64,000 bases of DNA from Streptomyces sp. HNM0574 (GTDB lineage Bacteria > Actinomycetota > Actinomycetes > Streptomycetales > Streptomycetaceae). The stretch lies in NCBI RefSeq assembly GCF_012726235.1, contig NZ_JAASAH010000005.1, positions 248,001-312,000 of the forward strand, read 5' to 3'. Made by a program: the position numbers and the translations under genes. Shown piece after piece: positions 47,542 through 56,739 of the stretch (positions are counted from its first letter, which is position 1; each line of letters begins with the position of its first letter). Below the pieces are notes generated by a model. It ran no database searches, was not told where the DNA came from, and was given only the letters and a program-made list of their open reading frames with translations.

Positions 47542-48486
47542 TCAGCGTGCGGCGGGCTGCTGGGTGACCCGGACCTTCGGGAGCAGGTCCGCGTAGGCGC
47601 CGGCGGAGAACTCGCCCGCCACGGGCGCGCCGACCGTCGCCGCCGAGAGCGCCACGGCCCGCGCGATCCGCTGCGGCCAGGGCAGTCCCTCGACCAGGCC
47701 GGAGAGCAGCCCGGCGACGGCGGAGTCGCCCGCACCGGTCGGGTTGCCCGGGACGCGCTCGGGCGGCGCCGCGTGCCAGACCCCGTCCCGGGTGACGACG
47801 AGCAGGCCCTCGCTGCCGAGCGAGGCGGCGACCTCGCGGGCCCCGCGCCGCTGCGCGCCCCGCGCGGCCCGCAGCGGTTCGGTGGTGCCGGTGATCCCGG
47901 CCAGTTCCCTGGCGTTGGGCTTGACGAGGCAGGGGCGCGCGGCGAGGCCGCGGCGCAGCGGCTCGCCGCTGGTGTCCAGCAGCACGGGCAGGTCCGACGC
48001 CCGTGCCTCCCGGACGAGTTGGGCGTACGCGCCGACCGGCACCCCGGGCGGGAGGCTGCCGCACAGGGCGACGGCGCGGAGTCCGGGGGTGCGCAGCAGC
48101 GCGGTGAAGGTGTCGCCGAAGGCGGCCCACTCGGCGGCGCCGATGTGCGGCCCCGGCTCGTTGAACTGCGTGGTGTCGCCCGTCGACGCGTCGACGACGG
48201 CGACGGTGCGGCGGGTGTCGCCCGCGACGGTCACGAAGGCGTCGGTGACGCGGCCGCCGTCCGCCGTCGCGGCCAGGCCCGCGCGCAGCGCCTCACCGCT
48301 GCTGCCGCCGGTGAAGCCGGTGACGGTCACCTCGTGGCCGAGCGCCGCCAGCACCCGGGCCACGTTCACGCCCTTGCCGCCGGGCCGCTGCGTCACCTCG
48401 CGCACCCGGTGCGATCCGTGCACCTCCAGGCGCGGCACCCCGTAGGTGAGATCGAGCGCGGTGTTGAGCGTGACCGTCAGGATCAC
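47542..48486 (-). CDS. PfkB-family sugar kinase (1-phosphofructokinase-like)
   Basis: The 314-residue protein begins ILTVTLNTALDLTYGVPRLEVHGSHRV, has the first PfkB signature in RPGGKGVNVARVLAALG and the second in NPTGAGDSAVAGLLSG with the catalytic Asp. VALCGSLPPGVPVGAY and VKPNARELAGITG are typical of hexose-phosphate kinases (LacC/FruK/PfkB). The start GTG 48486 is clear from homology-like N-terminus; the frame extends further but without coding character. It is near nagA and ROK kinase genes, so a role in amino-sugar or hexose phosphate metabolism is likely. Confidence 0.87.
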   Translation of the reverse strand: MILTVTLNTALDLTYGVPRLEVHGSHRVREVTQRPGGKGVNVARVLAALGHEVTVTGFTGGSSGEALRAGLAATADGGRVTDAFVTVAGDTRRTVAVVDASTGDTTQFNEPGPHIGAAEWAAFGDTFTALLRTPGLRAVALCGSLPPGVPVGAYAQLVREARASDLPVLLDTSGEPLRRGLAARPCLVKPNARELAGITGTTEPLRAARGAQRRGAREVAASLGSEGLLVVTRDGVWHAAPPERVPGNPTGAGDSAVAGLLSGLVEGLPWPQRIARAVALSAATVGAPVAGEFSAGAYADLLPKVRVTQQPAAR

Positions 48487-48680
48487 CGGCAGGCACCCCC
48501 AGCGGACGTGTGGCGGACGGAAGCGGACAGCAGGGGAACGCCCCGTTCCAAGGGCGAGCGCGCGAGCGATCATGCCATTGCCGCCGTGCGGGTGCGACCC
48601 CCGGTTCCGGCCGTTCCCCGGCGGGAGTTGGCCGGGAGCGGTCGCGTCCCGACGGGTACCCCGGCCGCTCCCCGGCCGGT

Positions 48681-49871
48681 TCAGCCCAGCGGCGGGGTGA
48701 CGATCCATTCGCCGTGCCGCATGACGCCCGTCAGCCGGAACTCCCCGTCCAGGACGACGAGATCGGCCGTCTTGCCCGGCTCCAGCGAGCCCACCCGGTC
48801 GGCGACGCCGAGCAGCCGGGCCGGGTTGGCGCACAGCGCCCGCACCGCGTCCAGGGGGGAGAGCCGGTCGACGGTCACCGCGCGGCGGAACGCCTCGTCC
48901 AGGGTCAGCGTCGAGCCCGCGATGGAGCCGCTGTCGACGACCCGCGCGACGCCGTCGATCACCTCGACCTCCAGCGGGCCCAGCGGGTAGCGGCCGTCGC
49001 CCATGCCGGCGGCGCCCATCGCGTCGGTGATGAACGCGACCCGGTCGGCGCCGGCGCTGCCGAACGCCAGCTCCAGGACGGCCGGGTGGAGGTGGGTGCC
49101 GTCGTTGATCAGCTCGATGGTGACCCGTTCGTCCTCCAGCAGCGCGGCGATCGGGCCGGGGGTGCGGTGGTTGAGCGGCGGCATGGCGTTGAACAGGTGG
49201 GTGGCGACGGTGGCGCCGGCCTCGACGGCCTCCAGCGTCGCGTCGTAGGTGGCGTCCGTGTGGCCGACGGCGGCGAGGACGCCGTGCTCGGCGAGCAGCG
49301 CCACCGACTCCAGCCCGCCCGGGAGTTCGGGCGCGAGGGTCACCATGCGCGCGGTGCCGCGGGCCGCGTCGAGCAGCTTGCGCACGTCGGCCGGGTGCGG
49401 GTCGCGCAGCAGCTGGGGGTCGTGGGCGCCGCAGCGGTTGTGGGCGATGAAGGGGCCCTCGAAGTGGACGCCCGCGAGGTCGCCCTGCTCGACGAGTTCG
49501 CTGAGCGCGCCGGCCTGGCGGGCGAGGTCGTCGAGCTCGCCGGTGACGGTGGAGGCGACCATCGTCGTGGTGCCGTGCGCCCGGTGGGTGCCGATGACCG
49601 CGAGCGACTCCTCGGCGGTGCCGGCGGAGAAGGAGGCGCCACCGCCGCCGTGCACGTGCATGTCGACGAAGCCGGGGACGATCCAGTGTCCGCCGAGGTC
49701 CAGCGCGCCGGCCTCCCCTTCGGGGCCCGGACTCGCCGCCGTACCGGGCCCGTTCACCGGTGCGGGGTCCACCCCGGTGATCGTGCGGCCCTCGACGGTC
49801 AGCCGTCCGCCGTCCACCACGCCGTCCGGCAGCACCATCCGGGCCCCGGTCAGCACCTTGCGCTCGCTCAT
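48681..49871 (-). CDS. nagA: N-acetylglucosamine-6-phosphate deacetylase
   Basis: NagA deacetylates GlcNAc-6-P to GlcN-6-P, the ligand that releases DasR. The 396-residue amidohydrolase has FVDMHVHGGGGASFSAG (metal site), GVHFEGPFIAHNRCGAHDP (metal Glu), AVGHTDATYD (metal/substrate His), LFNAMPPLNHR, and ITDAMGAAGM with the catalytic Asp. The last part LEPGKTADLVVLDGEFRL is typical. The start overlaps the ROK kinase stop by 4 bases (ATGA), so the two are a transcription unit as nagK-nagA. A dre-like site lies upstream of the pair. Confidence 0.95.
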   Translation of the reverse strand: MSERKVLTGARMVLPDGVVDGGRLTVEGRTITGVDPAPVNGPGTAASPGPEGEAGALDLGGHWIVPGFVDMHVHGGGGASFSAGTAEESLAVIGTHRAHGTTTMVASTVTGELDDLARQAGALSELVEQGDLAGVHFEGPFIAHNRCGAHDPQLLRDPHPADVRKLLDAARGTARMVTLAPELPGGLESVALLAEHGVLAAVGHTDATYDATLEAVEAGATVATHLFNAMPPLNHRTPGPIAALLEDERVTIELINDGTHLHPAVLELAFGSAGADRVAFITDAMGAAGMGDGRYPLGPLEVEVIDGVARVVDSGSIAGSTLTLDEAFRRAVTVDRLSPLDAVRALCANPARLLGVADRVGSLEPGKTADLVVLDGEFRLTGVMRHGEWIVTPPLG

Positions 49872-50950
49872 CGGCTCGTCACCTCCGCGGAGAGAAGATC
49901 CCGGGCGAGAAGTCCAGCGCCCAGGCATCCCGCGGCGTCCCCGAGGGCCGCGGGCACGATTGTGGGGAGTTGCTGAAAGCTGACCCGCTCGCGCAGCGCC
50001 GCGCGCAGCGGCACGAACAGCGCGTCGCCGGCCTCGGCCAGCCCTCCGCCGATGATCAGCGTGCGCGGGTCGAGCAGGGTGAGCGCGAGGAGGAGGCCGT
50101 CGGCGAGCGCGTCGACGGCGTCCTGCCAGACGGCGGCGGCGCGCGGGTCGCCCGCGGTGACCGCCGCGGCCGCGTCGGCCGCGCTCGCCTCCGGGTCGCC
50201 GCAGACGGCGGCCCAGGCGCGGCCGACCGCGGCGGCGGAGGCGAACAGTTCCAGGCAGCCGCGCTGGCCGCAGCCGCAGCGCGGGCCCTCGGGGCGGACG
50301 GGGAGGTGGCCGATCTCGCCCGCGCCGCCGTGCGCGCCGGGCTCGACGCGTCCTCCGATGCCGATGGCCCCGGCGATGCCGGTGCCGACGGGGACGAAGA
50401 GGAACCGGTCGGTCCCCTCGCCCGCGCCGATCCGCCCCTCCGCGAGCCCGCCGGTGCGCACGTCGTGCCCGAGCGCGACGGGGACGCCGCCGAGCCGCTC
50501 CGCGAGCAGCGCCCGCAGCGGTACGTCCCGCCAGCCGAGGTTCGCCGCGAACAGGGCGGTGCCGGTGCGCTCGTCGATGATGCCGGGGACGGCGAGGCCG
50601 ACGGCGGCCGGTCCGGTGCCGTACCGCGCGGTGCCGAGGGCCGCGAGGTGCGCGGCGAAGTCGAGGACGGCCTCGACGACGGCCCCGGGTCCGCGCTCGG
50701 CGCCGGTCGGGCGGCGCTCCTCGTGCAGCAGCTCCGGGCGGGGCGAGGCGGCGTCGACGAGCGCCGCCTTCATGCCGGTGCCGCCGACGTCGAGGGCGAG
50801 GACGTACGCCGTGCCGCCGGTGTCGGCCGCGACGCGTGGTGCGGGCGGCGGGCAGGGTCCGGTGACGGTCCGTGCCGCGTCGGCGGGCGCCTGTGCGCGT
50901 GCCCGCGGCCCGGCCGCCGTGTGCTCTTCCGCGTTCTCCCGAGGACTCAC
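49868..50950 (-). CDS. ROK family sugar kinase, probable N-acetylglucosamine kinase
   Basis: The 360-residue protein has the ATP motif VLALDVGGTGMKAALVD, catalytic loop in PLRALLAERLGGVPVALGHDVR, and the ROK zinc motif CGCGQRGCLE after GEIGHLPV. GTG 50950 gives about 45 disordered Ala/Pro-rich residues before the fold. Translational overlap with nagA implies phosphorylation of GlcNAc taken up as free sugar (NagK). The dre-like site at 50979-50994 predicts DasR repression. Confidence 0.88.
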   Translation of the reverse strand: MSPRENAEEHTAAGPRARAQAPADAARTVTGPCPPPAPRVAADTGGTAYVLALDVGGTGMKAALVDAASPRPELLHEERRPTGAERGPGAVVEAVLDFAAHLAALGTARYGTGPAAVGLAVPGIIDERTGTALFAANLGWRDVPLRALLAERLGGVPVALGHDVRTGGLAEGRIGAGEGTDRFLFVPVGTGIAGAIGIGGRVEPGAHGGAGEIGHLPVRPEGPRCGCGQRGCLELFASAAAVGRAWAAVCGDPEASAADAAAAVTAGDPRAAAVWQDAVDALADGLLLALTLLDPRTLIIGGGLAEAGDALFVPLRAALRERVSFQQLPTIVPAALGDAAGCLGAGLLARDLLSAEVTSR

Positions 50951-50978
50951 ACCGCCCAGTCTCCCGCGAGATCGCACA

Positions 50979-50994
50979 ACAGGTCTAGTCCACT
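50979..50994. promoter_or_regulatory. dre site (DasR operator) for nagK-nagA
   Basis: ACAGGTCTAGTCCACT matches the DasR consensus ACTGGTCTAGACCAGT at 13 of 16 positions. It is 29 bases before the ROK kinase start. Confidence 0.75.
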
Positions 50995-51164
50995 CGCCAC
51001 ACCTGTCACACGTACCGGGCACCGGCCCGCGGGTGTCCTGGGGGTTTCGGCAGGGTTTCCGCCGCCTGACCGGAATGCGGAGGAAGGCCGGGGCGGTCGG
51101 CTGACCTGCGCCGTTGACCGGTGAGAGAGGGGTGGGCGATTAGTGATGCCGAAGTGAGATGTGG

Positions 51165-51180
51165 TGTGGTGTAGACCTTG
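51165..51180. promoter_or_regulatory. Second, weaker dre-like site
   Basis: TGTGGTGTAGACCTTG has a near-perfect core (GGTGTAGACC against GGTCTAGACC; 10 of 16 overall). It lies about 130 bases before the divergent binding-protein gene. Confidence 0.45.
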
Positions 51181-51306
51181 GGGAGCTCTCGGTGAAGACT
51201 CCCTCCCCGGCACGACCGGCCGGGGCCACGCCCGCCCGAGCCAGGAGCGGGGCCGGTGGTGAGCGGGACACAGTGGCCATCGAGGCTTTGTGAAGGGGTA
51301 GTTGAG

Positions 51307-52590
51307 GTGGAGCGTCGGCGGTTCTTGGGACTGGCCGCAACCGGGGTCGCGGCGGGAGCCGTCGGCGTCACGGCTGCCGGATGCAGCGGGCCGGGGTCGG
51401 ACTCGGTCACCCTCAAACTGGTCGCGGCCGACTACGGCGACCCGAGCGGCGACAACTCCTCCCAGGAGTACTGGGAGGACCTCGTCCGCGCCTTCACCAA
51501 GAAGTACCCGGACATATCCGTCGACATCACCGTCCACAGCTGGAACGACGTCGACCGGAAGGTCGCCGAGATGGTCAAGGACGGTGACCCGCCGGACCTC
51601 GCCCAGATCGGCGCGTACGCCAACTACGCCAACGAGGGCGAGCTCTACAGCGCCAGCGACCTGCTCTCCATCCCCGTCCAGGCCGACTTCGTGCCGGGCC
51701 TCGCGGACGCGGGCGCCGTCACCCGCGTCCAGTACGGGATGCCGTTCGTCTCCAGCACGCGGCTGCTCTTCTTCAACAAGACCCTCTTCACCGAGGCCGG
51801 GCTCGATCCCGAGGCCCCGCCGGAGAGCTGGAAGGAACTGAAGAAGGCGGCGTCCGCGCTGAAGTCCGCCGGGGTGAAGATCCCGTACGGGCTGCCGCTG
51901 GGCCCCGAGGAGGCGCCCGCCGAGACGCTGATGTGGATGCTCACCGGCGGCGGCGGATACACCGACAAGGTCGGTCACTACACGATCGACTCGGCCGCGA
52001 ACGTCCGCACCTTCACCTTCCTCCGCGACGAACTCGTCGGCGCCGGGCTCACCAACCCCGACCCCGGCGCCACCGACCGGCAGGACCTCTTCGACGCGTT
52101 CAGCCGCGGCGAGGTCGGCATGCTCAACGGCCACCCCACCCTGATCCAGCAGATCGCCCGCGGTGACGTGGACTACGGGACGGCCGTGGTGCCCGGCGTC
52201 GACGGCCCGTCCGAGGCGACGCTCGGCGTGGCCGACTGGATGATGGCCTTCAGCCACAACGGCCGCAAGAAGGAGCTCGGCACCTTCCTCGACTTCGTCT
52301 ACGCGGAGAAGCAGCACTACGCCCTCGTCGACCGCTACGACCTGCTGCCCGTCACCACCGCGGCCCGCGAGCGGATGCGCCGCGACCCCGAGCACAAGCA
52401 GCTGTGGCGCTTCCTCGACCAGCTCTCCGAGGCCGAGTACTACCCCGACGGCAAGGTCTCCTGGGCGCACGTCAGCGCCGCCGTCAAGGAGCGGATCGGC
52501 TCGGCCGTCGAGAAGGGCGGCAACCCGAAGAACGTGCTCAGCAGCCTCCAGCGGCTGGCCGAGACGGAGGAGTCCTCGGCGCGCAGCTGA
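51307..52590 (+). CDS. Sugar ABC transporter solute-binding lipoprotein (family 1)
   Basis: From GTG 51307 the 427-residue protein begins ERRRFLGLAATGVAAGAVG, a twin-arginine-like signal, and has a lipobox TAAGC. GAAGGGG lies 9 bases upstream. The mature part is of the family 1 type: AFTKKYPDISVDITVHSWNDVD, YGMPFVSSTRLLFFNKTLFTEAGL, SWKELKKAASALKSAG and FSRGEVGMLNGHP. No permease genes follow. MsiK, 15 kb away, could provide ATPase function but permeases must be elsewhere. Divergence from nagK with dre-like sites suggests amino-sugar binding. Confidence 0.88.
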   Translation: MERRRFLGLAATGVAAGAVGVTAAGCSGPGSDSVTLKLVAADYGDPSGDNSSQEYWEDLVRAFTKKYPDISVDITVHSWNDVDRKVAEMVKDGDPPDLAQIGAYANYANEGELYSASDLLSIPVQADFVPGLADAGAVTRVQYGMPFVSSTRLLFFNKTLFTEAGLDPEAPPESWKELKKAASALKSAGVKIPYGLPLGPEEAPAETLMWMLTGGGGYTDKVGHYTIDSAANVRTFTFLRDELVGAGLTNPDPGATDRQDLFDAFSRGEVGMLNGHPTLIQQIARGDVDYGTAVVPGVDGPSEATLGVADWMMAFSHNGRKKELGTFLDFVYAEKQHYALVDRYDLLPVTTAARERMRRDPEHKQLWRFLDQLSEAEYYPDGKVSWAHVSAAVKERIGSAVEKGGNPKNVLSSLQRLAETEESSARS

Positions 52591-52636
52591 CGCACGCCGG
52601 GGCCGCCGGTCACCGGGGCGCGCTACGTTGGACGAT

Positions 52637-52894
52637 ATGACCGGGGACGAGGACGAGAGCGGCGCGGCCGGCCTGTCGGCGCGCGATCTCGCGGTGCTGG
52701 CCTTCGAACGGAGCGGCCGGGCGGCCGGCGCCGGGGCCAAGGAGCGCGCGATCCGCGAGGAGCTGGGCATGTCCCCGACGCGCTACTACCAGCTGCTGAA
52801 CGCCCTCCTCGACGATCCGCGCGCCCTCCGCCACGACCCCGTCACCGTCAACCGCCTGCGCCGCACCAGGGAGATCCGCCGGGCCCGGCGCTGA
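52637..52894 (+). CDS. DUF3263 protein
   Basis: This 85-residue protein has the DUF3263 core: LSARDLAVLAFERSGRAAGAGAKERAIREELGMSPTRYYQLLNALLDDPRAL, a helix-turn-helix-like fold, ending in a basic tail RLRRTREIRRARR. The family is specific to actinobacteria and its function is unknown; DNA binding is plausible. ATG 52637 is preferred over TTG 52628. It precedes otsB by about 30 bases in the same direction. Confidence 0.88.
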   Translation: MTGDEDESGAAGLSARDLAVLAFERSGRAAGAGAKERAIREELGMSPTRYYQLLNALLDDPRALRHDPVTVNRLRRTREIRRARR

Positions 52895-52923
52895 GCCGCC
52901 CCGGCGGCGGTATCGTCCCCGGC

Positions 52924-53802
52924 ATGGGCAGCCCCAGCGAACCCGCACCGCGACCGGCCGAGCTCCCCGTACCGCGCACCGCCGACGGGCGCGAAGGGCT
53001 GGACGCGCTGCTGCGCGAGCCCCGACGGGCCGTCGTCGCCCTGGACTTCGACGGGACGCTCGCGCCGATCGTCCCCGACCCCGAGCGCGCCCGCGCGCAC
53101 CCCGAGGCCGTCCCCGCGCTCTCCCGGCTCGCCCCGCTCGTCGGCGCCGTCGCGGTCGTCACCGGACGTCCGGCCGGTACCGCGGTGCGGCACGGCGGCT
53201 TCGACGGCGCCCCCGGCCTGGAACGCTTCACCGTGCTCGGCGCGTACGGGGCCGAGCGCTGGAACGCCGCCACCGGAGCCGTCCACGCGCCCCCGCCCCC
53301 GCCCGGCATCGCCGCCGTACGCGCCGAACTGCCCGCGCTGCTCGCGGAGTTGGGCGCGCCCCCGGGCACCTGGACCGAGGACAAGGGCCGCGCGCTCGCC
53401 GTGCACACCCGGCGCACCGAGGACCCGCAGGCCGCCTTCGACCGGCTGCGCGCCCCGTTGTACGCGCTCGCCGCACGGCACGGGCTGATCGTCGAACCGG
53501 GCCGCCTGGTCCTGGAGCTGCGCCCGCCCGGCGTCGACAAGGGCGGCGCGCTGACCGCCTTCGTCCGCGAACACGAGGCCCGCGCCGTCCTCTACGCGGG
53601 CGACGACCTCGGCGACCTCGCCGCCTTCGCCGCCGTCCGCGAGCTCCGCGCCGCCGGCGTCCCCGGACTCCTGGTGTGCAGCGCCGCCGAGGACGCGCGC
53701 GAAACCGTGCCCCAACTCACCGAATCCGCCGACCTGGTGGCCGACGGCCCCGCCGGCGTCGCCCACCTGCTGCACGCGCTGGCGGTGCGGCTCGGGGGGT
53801 GA
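52924..53802 (+). CDS. otsB: Trehalose-6-phosphate phosphatase
   Basis: OtsB dephosphorylates trehalose-6-phosphate. The 292-residue HAD protein has VVALDFDGTLAPIV (nucleophile Asp), VVTGRPAG, LRPPGVDKGGALTAFV (motif III Lys) and LYAGDDLGDLAAFAAV (motif IV). It is tail to tail with otsA, 2 bases apart, instead of in an otsAB operon. Confidence 0.95.
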   Translation: MGSPSEPAPRPAELPVPRTADGREGLDALLREPRRAVVALDFDGTLAPIVPDPERARAHPEAVPALSRLAPLVGAVAVVTGRPAGTAVRHGGFDGAPGLERFTVLGAYGAERWNAATGAVHAPPPPPGIAAVRAELPALLAELGAPPGTWTEDKGRALAVHTRRTEDPQAAFDRLRAPLYALAARHGLIVEPGRLVLELRPPGVDKGGALTAFVREHEARAVLYAGDDLGDLAAFAAVRELRAAGVPGLLVCSAAEDARETVPQLTESADLVADGPAGVAHLLHALAVRLGG

Positions 53803-53812
53803 GCTCAGCCCC
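53794..53812. terminator. Palindrome over both ots stop codons
   Basis: GGGGG-TGAGCTCA-G-CCCCC (53794-53812) contains the otsB TGA (53800-53802) and, on the other strand, the otsA TGA (53807-53805). It could form a hairpin for both transcripts. Confidence 0.45.
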
Positions 53813-55307
53813 CGTCGAGCGCGTCGAGCTGGTCGAGGAACCAGCGGGTGGGCGGGAGTGCGGTCGCGGCGGCGGCGAGGCGGGCGGTGCGGGCCCTGCG
53901 CTCCTCGGGGTCGAGGGTGAGCGCGGCGTGCAGGGCGCGGGCTGTGGCCGCGACGTCGTACGGGTTGACGGTGAGGGTGTGCGCCGCCAGCTCCTCGTGC
54001 GCGCCGGCCTCGCGGGAGAGCACCAGGGCACAGCCGTCCTCGGAGACCACGGGGATCTCCTTGGCGACCAGGTTCATGCCGTCCCGGATCGGGTTGACCA
54101 GCGCCACGTCCGCCATCCGGTAGGCGGCCAGGGAGCGCGCGAAGTCGTCCCGCACGTGCAGCACGACGGGGGTCCAACCCGGGTGCCCGAAGGCCGAGTT
54201 GATCTCCTCGGCGACGCGGGCGACCTCCTCGGTGTACTCCCGGTACACGGCCAGGTCCTGCCGGGACGGATAGGCGAAGGCCAGGTGCACCACGCGGCCC
54301 CGCCACTCGGGGTGCTCGGTGAGCAGCAGCCGGAAGGCGTGCAGGCCGCGCACGATGTTCTTGGACAGCTCCGTCCGGTCGACCCGGACGACGGTGCGCC
54401 GCGGCTCCCCGTCGTCGTCTTCGCCGATCTGGCCGCGCAGCTGCGCCGCGCGCTCCGCGACGTCCTCCCGGTGCGCGCGCTCCCGCAGGAACGCGGCGTC
54501 CGCGCCGAGCCCGTGCACCCCGACCCGGGTCGTCCGCCCCTCGCAGCGCACCAGCAACTCGCCGCCGTGCGCGGACGATTCGGTGACCTCGGCGCCGAGC
54601 ACCCGGGCGCAGCAGTCCACGAAGGCGCGGGCCCAGCGGCGGGTGAGGAACGCGGCCCGGCCGGCGCCGAGCACACCGCGCAGCACCTCGGCCGCGACGT
54701 CGTCCGGCAGCATCCGGTAGTAGTCGGGCGGTGCCCAGGGCGTGTGCGAGAAGTGGCCGATCCGCAGGTCGGGGCGGCGCCGCCGGAGCATCCCGGGCAC
54801 CAGCGTCAGGTGGTAGTCCTGCACGAGGACGGCCGCGCCCTCGGCGGCCTCCTCGGCGAGCGCGTCCGCGAAGGCCGCGTTGTACGCCTCGTACGAGGCC
54901 CACTCGCGCGCGAACTCCGCGCCGAACGAGGGCTCCAGCGGCGTCTGGTACAGCATGTGGTGGACGAACCACAGCACCGAGTTGGCGACGCCGTTGTACG
55001 CGTCGGCGAAGACGTCCGCCGGGATGCCGAGCATCCGTACGGCCTGGCCGCCGGTGTGCTCCGGGTCCAGCCGGTGCTCCTCCGCCCGCTCCGCGGCGGC
55101 CGCGCGGTCGGCCTCGCCGAGCGCCGCGCACACCCAGACCGCGCCCGCCTCGGGGCCGATCGCCGAGAGGCCGGAGACCAGACCGCCGCCACCGCGCCGC
55201 GGGGTCAGCGTGCCGTCGTCCTCGCGGGTGTAGGCGACGGGGCCGCGGTTGGAGGCGACCAGGACCTGAGCCTTCCCGTACTCCGGGGCAGCGCGTTCAG
55301 CGACCAT
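53805..55307 (-). CDS. otsA: Trehalose-6-phosphate synthase (GT20)
   Basis: OtsA joins glucose from a nucleotide-sugar donor to glucose-6-phosphate. The 500-residue protein has SNRGPVAYTR, GGGGLVSGLSAI (donor/acceptor loop), VLVQDYHLTLVPGML, HFSHTPWAPPDYYRML, VRVDRTELSKNIVRGLHAF (Arg/Lys site) and DGMNLVAKEIPVV near the C-terminus. It is convergent with otsB and followed on the same strand by gpgS upstream, so trehalose and glucosylglycerate synthesis lie together. Confidence 0.95.
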   Translation of the reverse strand: MVAERAAPEYGKAQVLVASNRGPVAYTREDDGTLTPRRGGGGLVSGLSAIGPEAGAVWVCAALGEADRAAAAERAEEHRLDPEHTGGQAVRMLGIPADVFADAYNGVANSVLWFVHHMLYQTPLEPSFGAEFAREWASYEAYNAAFADALAEEAAEGAAVLVQDYHLTLVPGMLRRRRPDLRIGHFSHTPWAPPDYYRMLPDDVAAEVLRGVLGAGRAAFLTRRWARAFVDCCARVLGAEVTESSAHGGELLVRCEGRTTRVGVHGLGADAAFLRERAHREDVAERAAQLRGQIGEDDDGEPRRTVVRVDRTELSKNIVRGLHAFRLLLTEHPEWRGRVVHLAFAYPSRQDLAVYREYTEEVARVAEEINSAFGHPGWTPVVLHVRDDFARSLAAYRMADVALVNPIRDGMNLVAKEIPVVSEDGCALVLSREAGAHEELAAHTLTVNPYDVAATARALHAALTLDPEERRARTARLAAAATALPPTRWFLDQLDALDGG

Positions 55308-55392
55308 TTCCGCAGCCTAGCCCTCCGCAGATCCGTTCAAACGTTCCACCAGCGGGCGGGCCGCCCGCGGCTCCACGCTCCCAGCCGCCGGC

Positions 55393-56400
55393 TCAGGCCG
55401 CACGCCGGTGCACGTACTCCCAGAGCTCGCACATCGGCGGCCGCTCCTCCGTGTCCACCGGGTGCGTACGCGCGGTGAACCCGCCCGCCGGGACCCGCTC
55501 GAACTGGACCAGCTCCGGGCTGGGCGGCAGCTCCCGCCGCACCGCCCGCTCCCGGTCGTACGGCCCGCTCGCCGGAGCCGCCAGCCGCCGCTGCGCGGTG
55601 CGGTGTATCGCCGCGGCCATCCGTCCGAGCGCGGCGCCGTCCTGGTTCCGGTGCCGCCGCACGCCGACGTCGACCTGGGCCAGCGCGTCCAGCCCGGCGA
55701 GCTCCAACGCGTCGGTCAGCAGCCCGAGTTCGACGCCGTACCCGACCGGGAAGGGCAGCCGCTCCAGCAGCGAGCGGCGGGCCGCGTACTCGCCGCCCAG
55801 CGGCTGCACGAAGCCGGAGAGCAGCGGCCAGTGCAGGTTCAGCAGCGGCCTGGCCACCAGCTCCGTGACCCGGCCGCCGCCCGCGGGGTCGTCGCCGAGC
55901 GGCCGGTCGTACATGGCCTTGACCAGCTGCAGCGACGGCTCGGTGAGCAGCGGCCCGACGATGCCGGAGACGAAGTCCGGGGAGAAGCCGACCAGGTCGG
56001 CGTCCACGAAGCAGACGATGTCGCCGCTGGTGACCAGCAGTGAGCGCCACAGCACCTCGCCCTTGCCGGGCAGCGCGGGCAGCCGGGGCAGCACCTCGTC
56101 CCGGTGCACGACCTTGGCGCCCGCCGCGGCCGCCACCTCGCCGGTGCGGTCGGTCGAGCCGGAGTCCAGCACCACCAACTCGTCGACCAGCGGCACCTCT
56201 TCGGTCATCAGCTCCCGCCGGATGACCCCGACGATCTCGCCGACGGTCCGCTCCTCGTTCAGCGCGGGCAGCACGACGCTGACGCTCGTCCCGGGGAGGC
56301 CCGCGCCGCGGGCGCGCTTCGCGGCGAGCAATTCGGTGAGCGGACGATCGGCCGCTGACCAGGACCGACGGCTCAGCCACTGATCAACTTCTGGCAACAC
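55393..56400 (-). CDS. gpgS: Glucosyl-3-phosphoglycerate synthase
   Basis: GpgS transfers glucose to 3-phosphoglycerate for glucosylglycerate or methylglucose lipopolysaccharide. The 335-residue GT81-type protein has SVSVVLPALNEERTVGEIV, VVLDSGSTDRTGEVA, GKGEVLWRSLLVTSGDIVCFVDADLVGF (metal DxD), GGRVTELVARPLLNLHWPLLSGFVQPLGGEYAARR and HRNQDGAALGRMA. GTG 56400 is the likely start. It is divergent from the thrC riboswitch. Confidence 0.92.
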   Translation of the reverse strand: MLPEVDQWLSRRSWSAADRPLTELLAAKRARGAGLPGTSVSVVLPALNEERTVGEIVGVIRRELMTEEVPLVDELVVLDSGSTDRTGEVAAAAGAKVVHRDEVLPRLPALPGKGEVLWRSLLVTSGDIVCFVDADLVGFSPDFVSGIVGPLLTEPSLQLVKAMYDRPLGDDPAGGGRVTELVARPLLNLHWPLLSGFVQPLGGEYAARRSLLERLPFPVGYGVELGLLTDALELAGLDALAQVDVGVRRHRNQDGAALGRMAAAIHRTAQRRLAAPASGPYDRERAVRRELPPSPELVQFERVPAGGFTARTHPVDTEERPPMCELWEYVHRRAA

Positions 56401-56581
56401 GCGGATACTCCCGGTCTTTCATCGGTCTGCTGTGATCTGTCTCGCGGTACGGACAGCTGGTTCCGTAAAGGGGGCTGTCCGCTACAGTCTTGAACAACGC
56501 GGAGGACCACCGCATGCCGGGGTCGCTCTGCGCACCGGCACGGTCGCGGCAGTACGGCGGCCGTCCGACAACTTCATACAG

Positions 56582-56720
56582 CTCATCCAGAGGGGCAGAG
56601 GGAAACGGCCCGTTGAAGCCCCGGCAACCCTCCAGCCGGTCCTGCATTCCAGCGCGGGGCTCCCGGCTCGGGAAGGTGCCAATTCCGTCTCGTGGCGAGA
56701 TCCGTCACGGGGAAGATGAG
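56582..56720 (+). promoter_or_regulatory. SAM-I (S-box) riboswitch upstream of thrC
   Basis: The P1 strands CTCATC (56582-56587) and GATGAG (56715-56720) close an element with the S-box landmarks AGAGGGGCAGAGGGA, the AACGGCCCGTTGAAGCC-type P2/P3 segment, CCGGCAACCCTCC and GGTGCCAATTCC. GAGGAG overlaps the 3' P1 strand (56718-56723), so SAM binding may also hide the ribosome site. High SAM would lower threonine synthase expression. Confidence 0.92.
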
Positions 56721-56739
56721 GAGAAAGGGCCTCGCCTCC

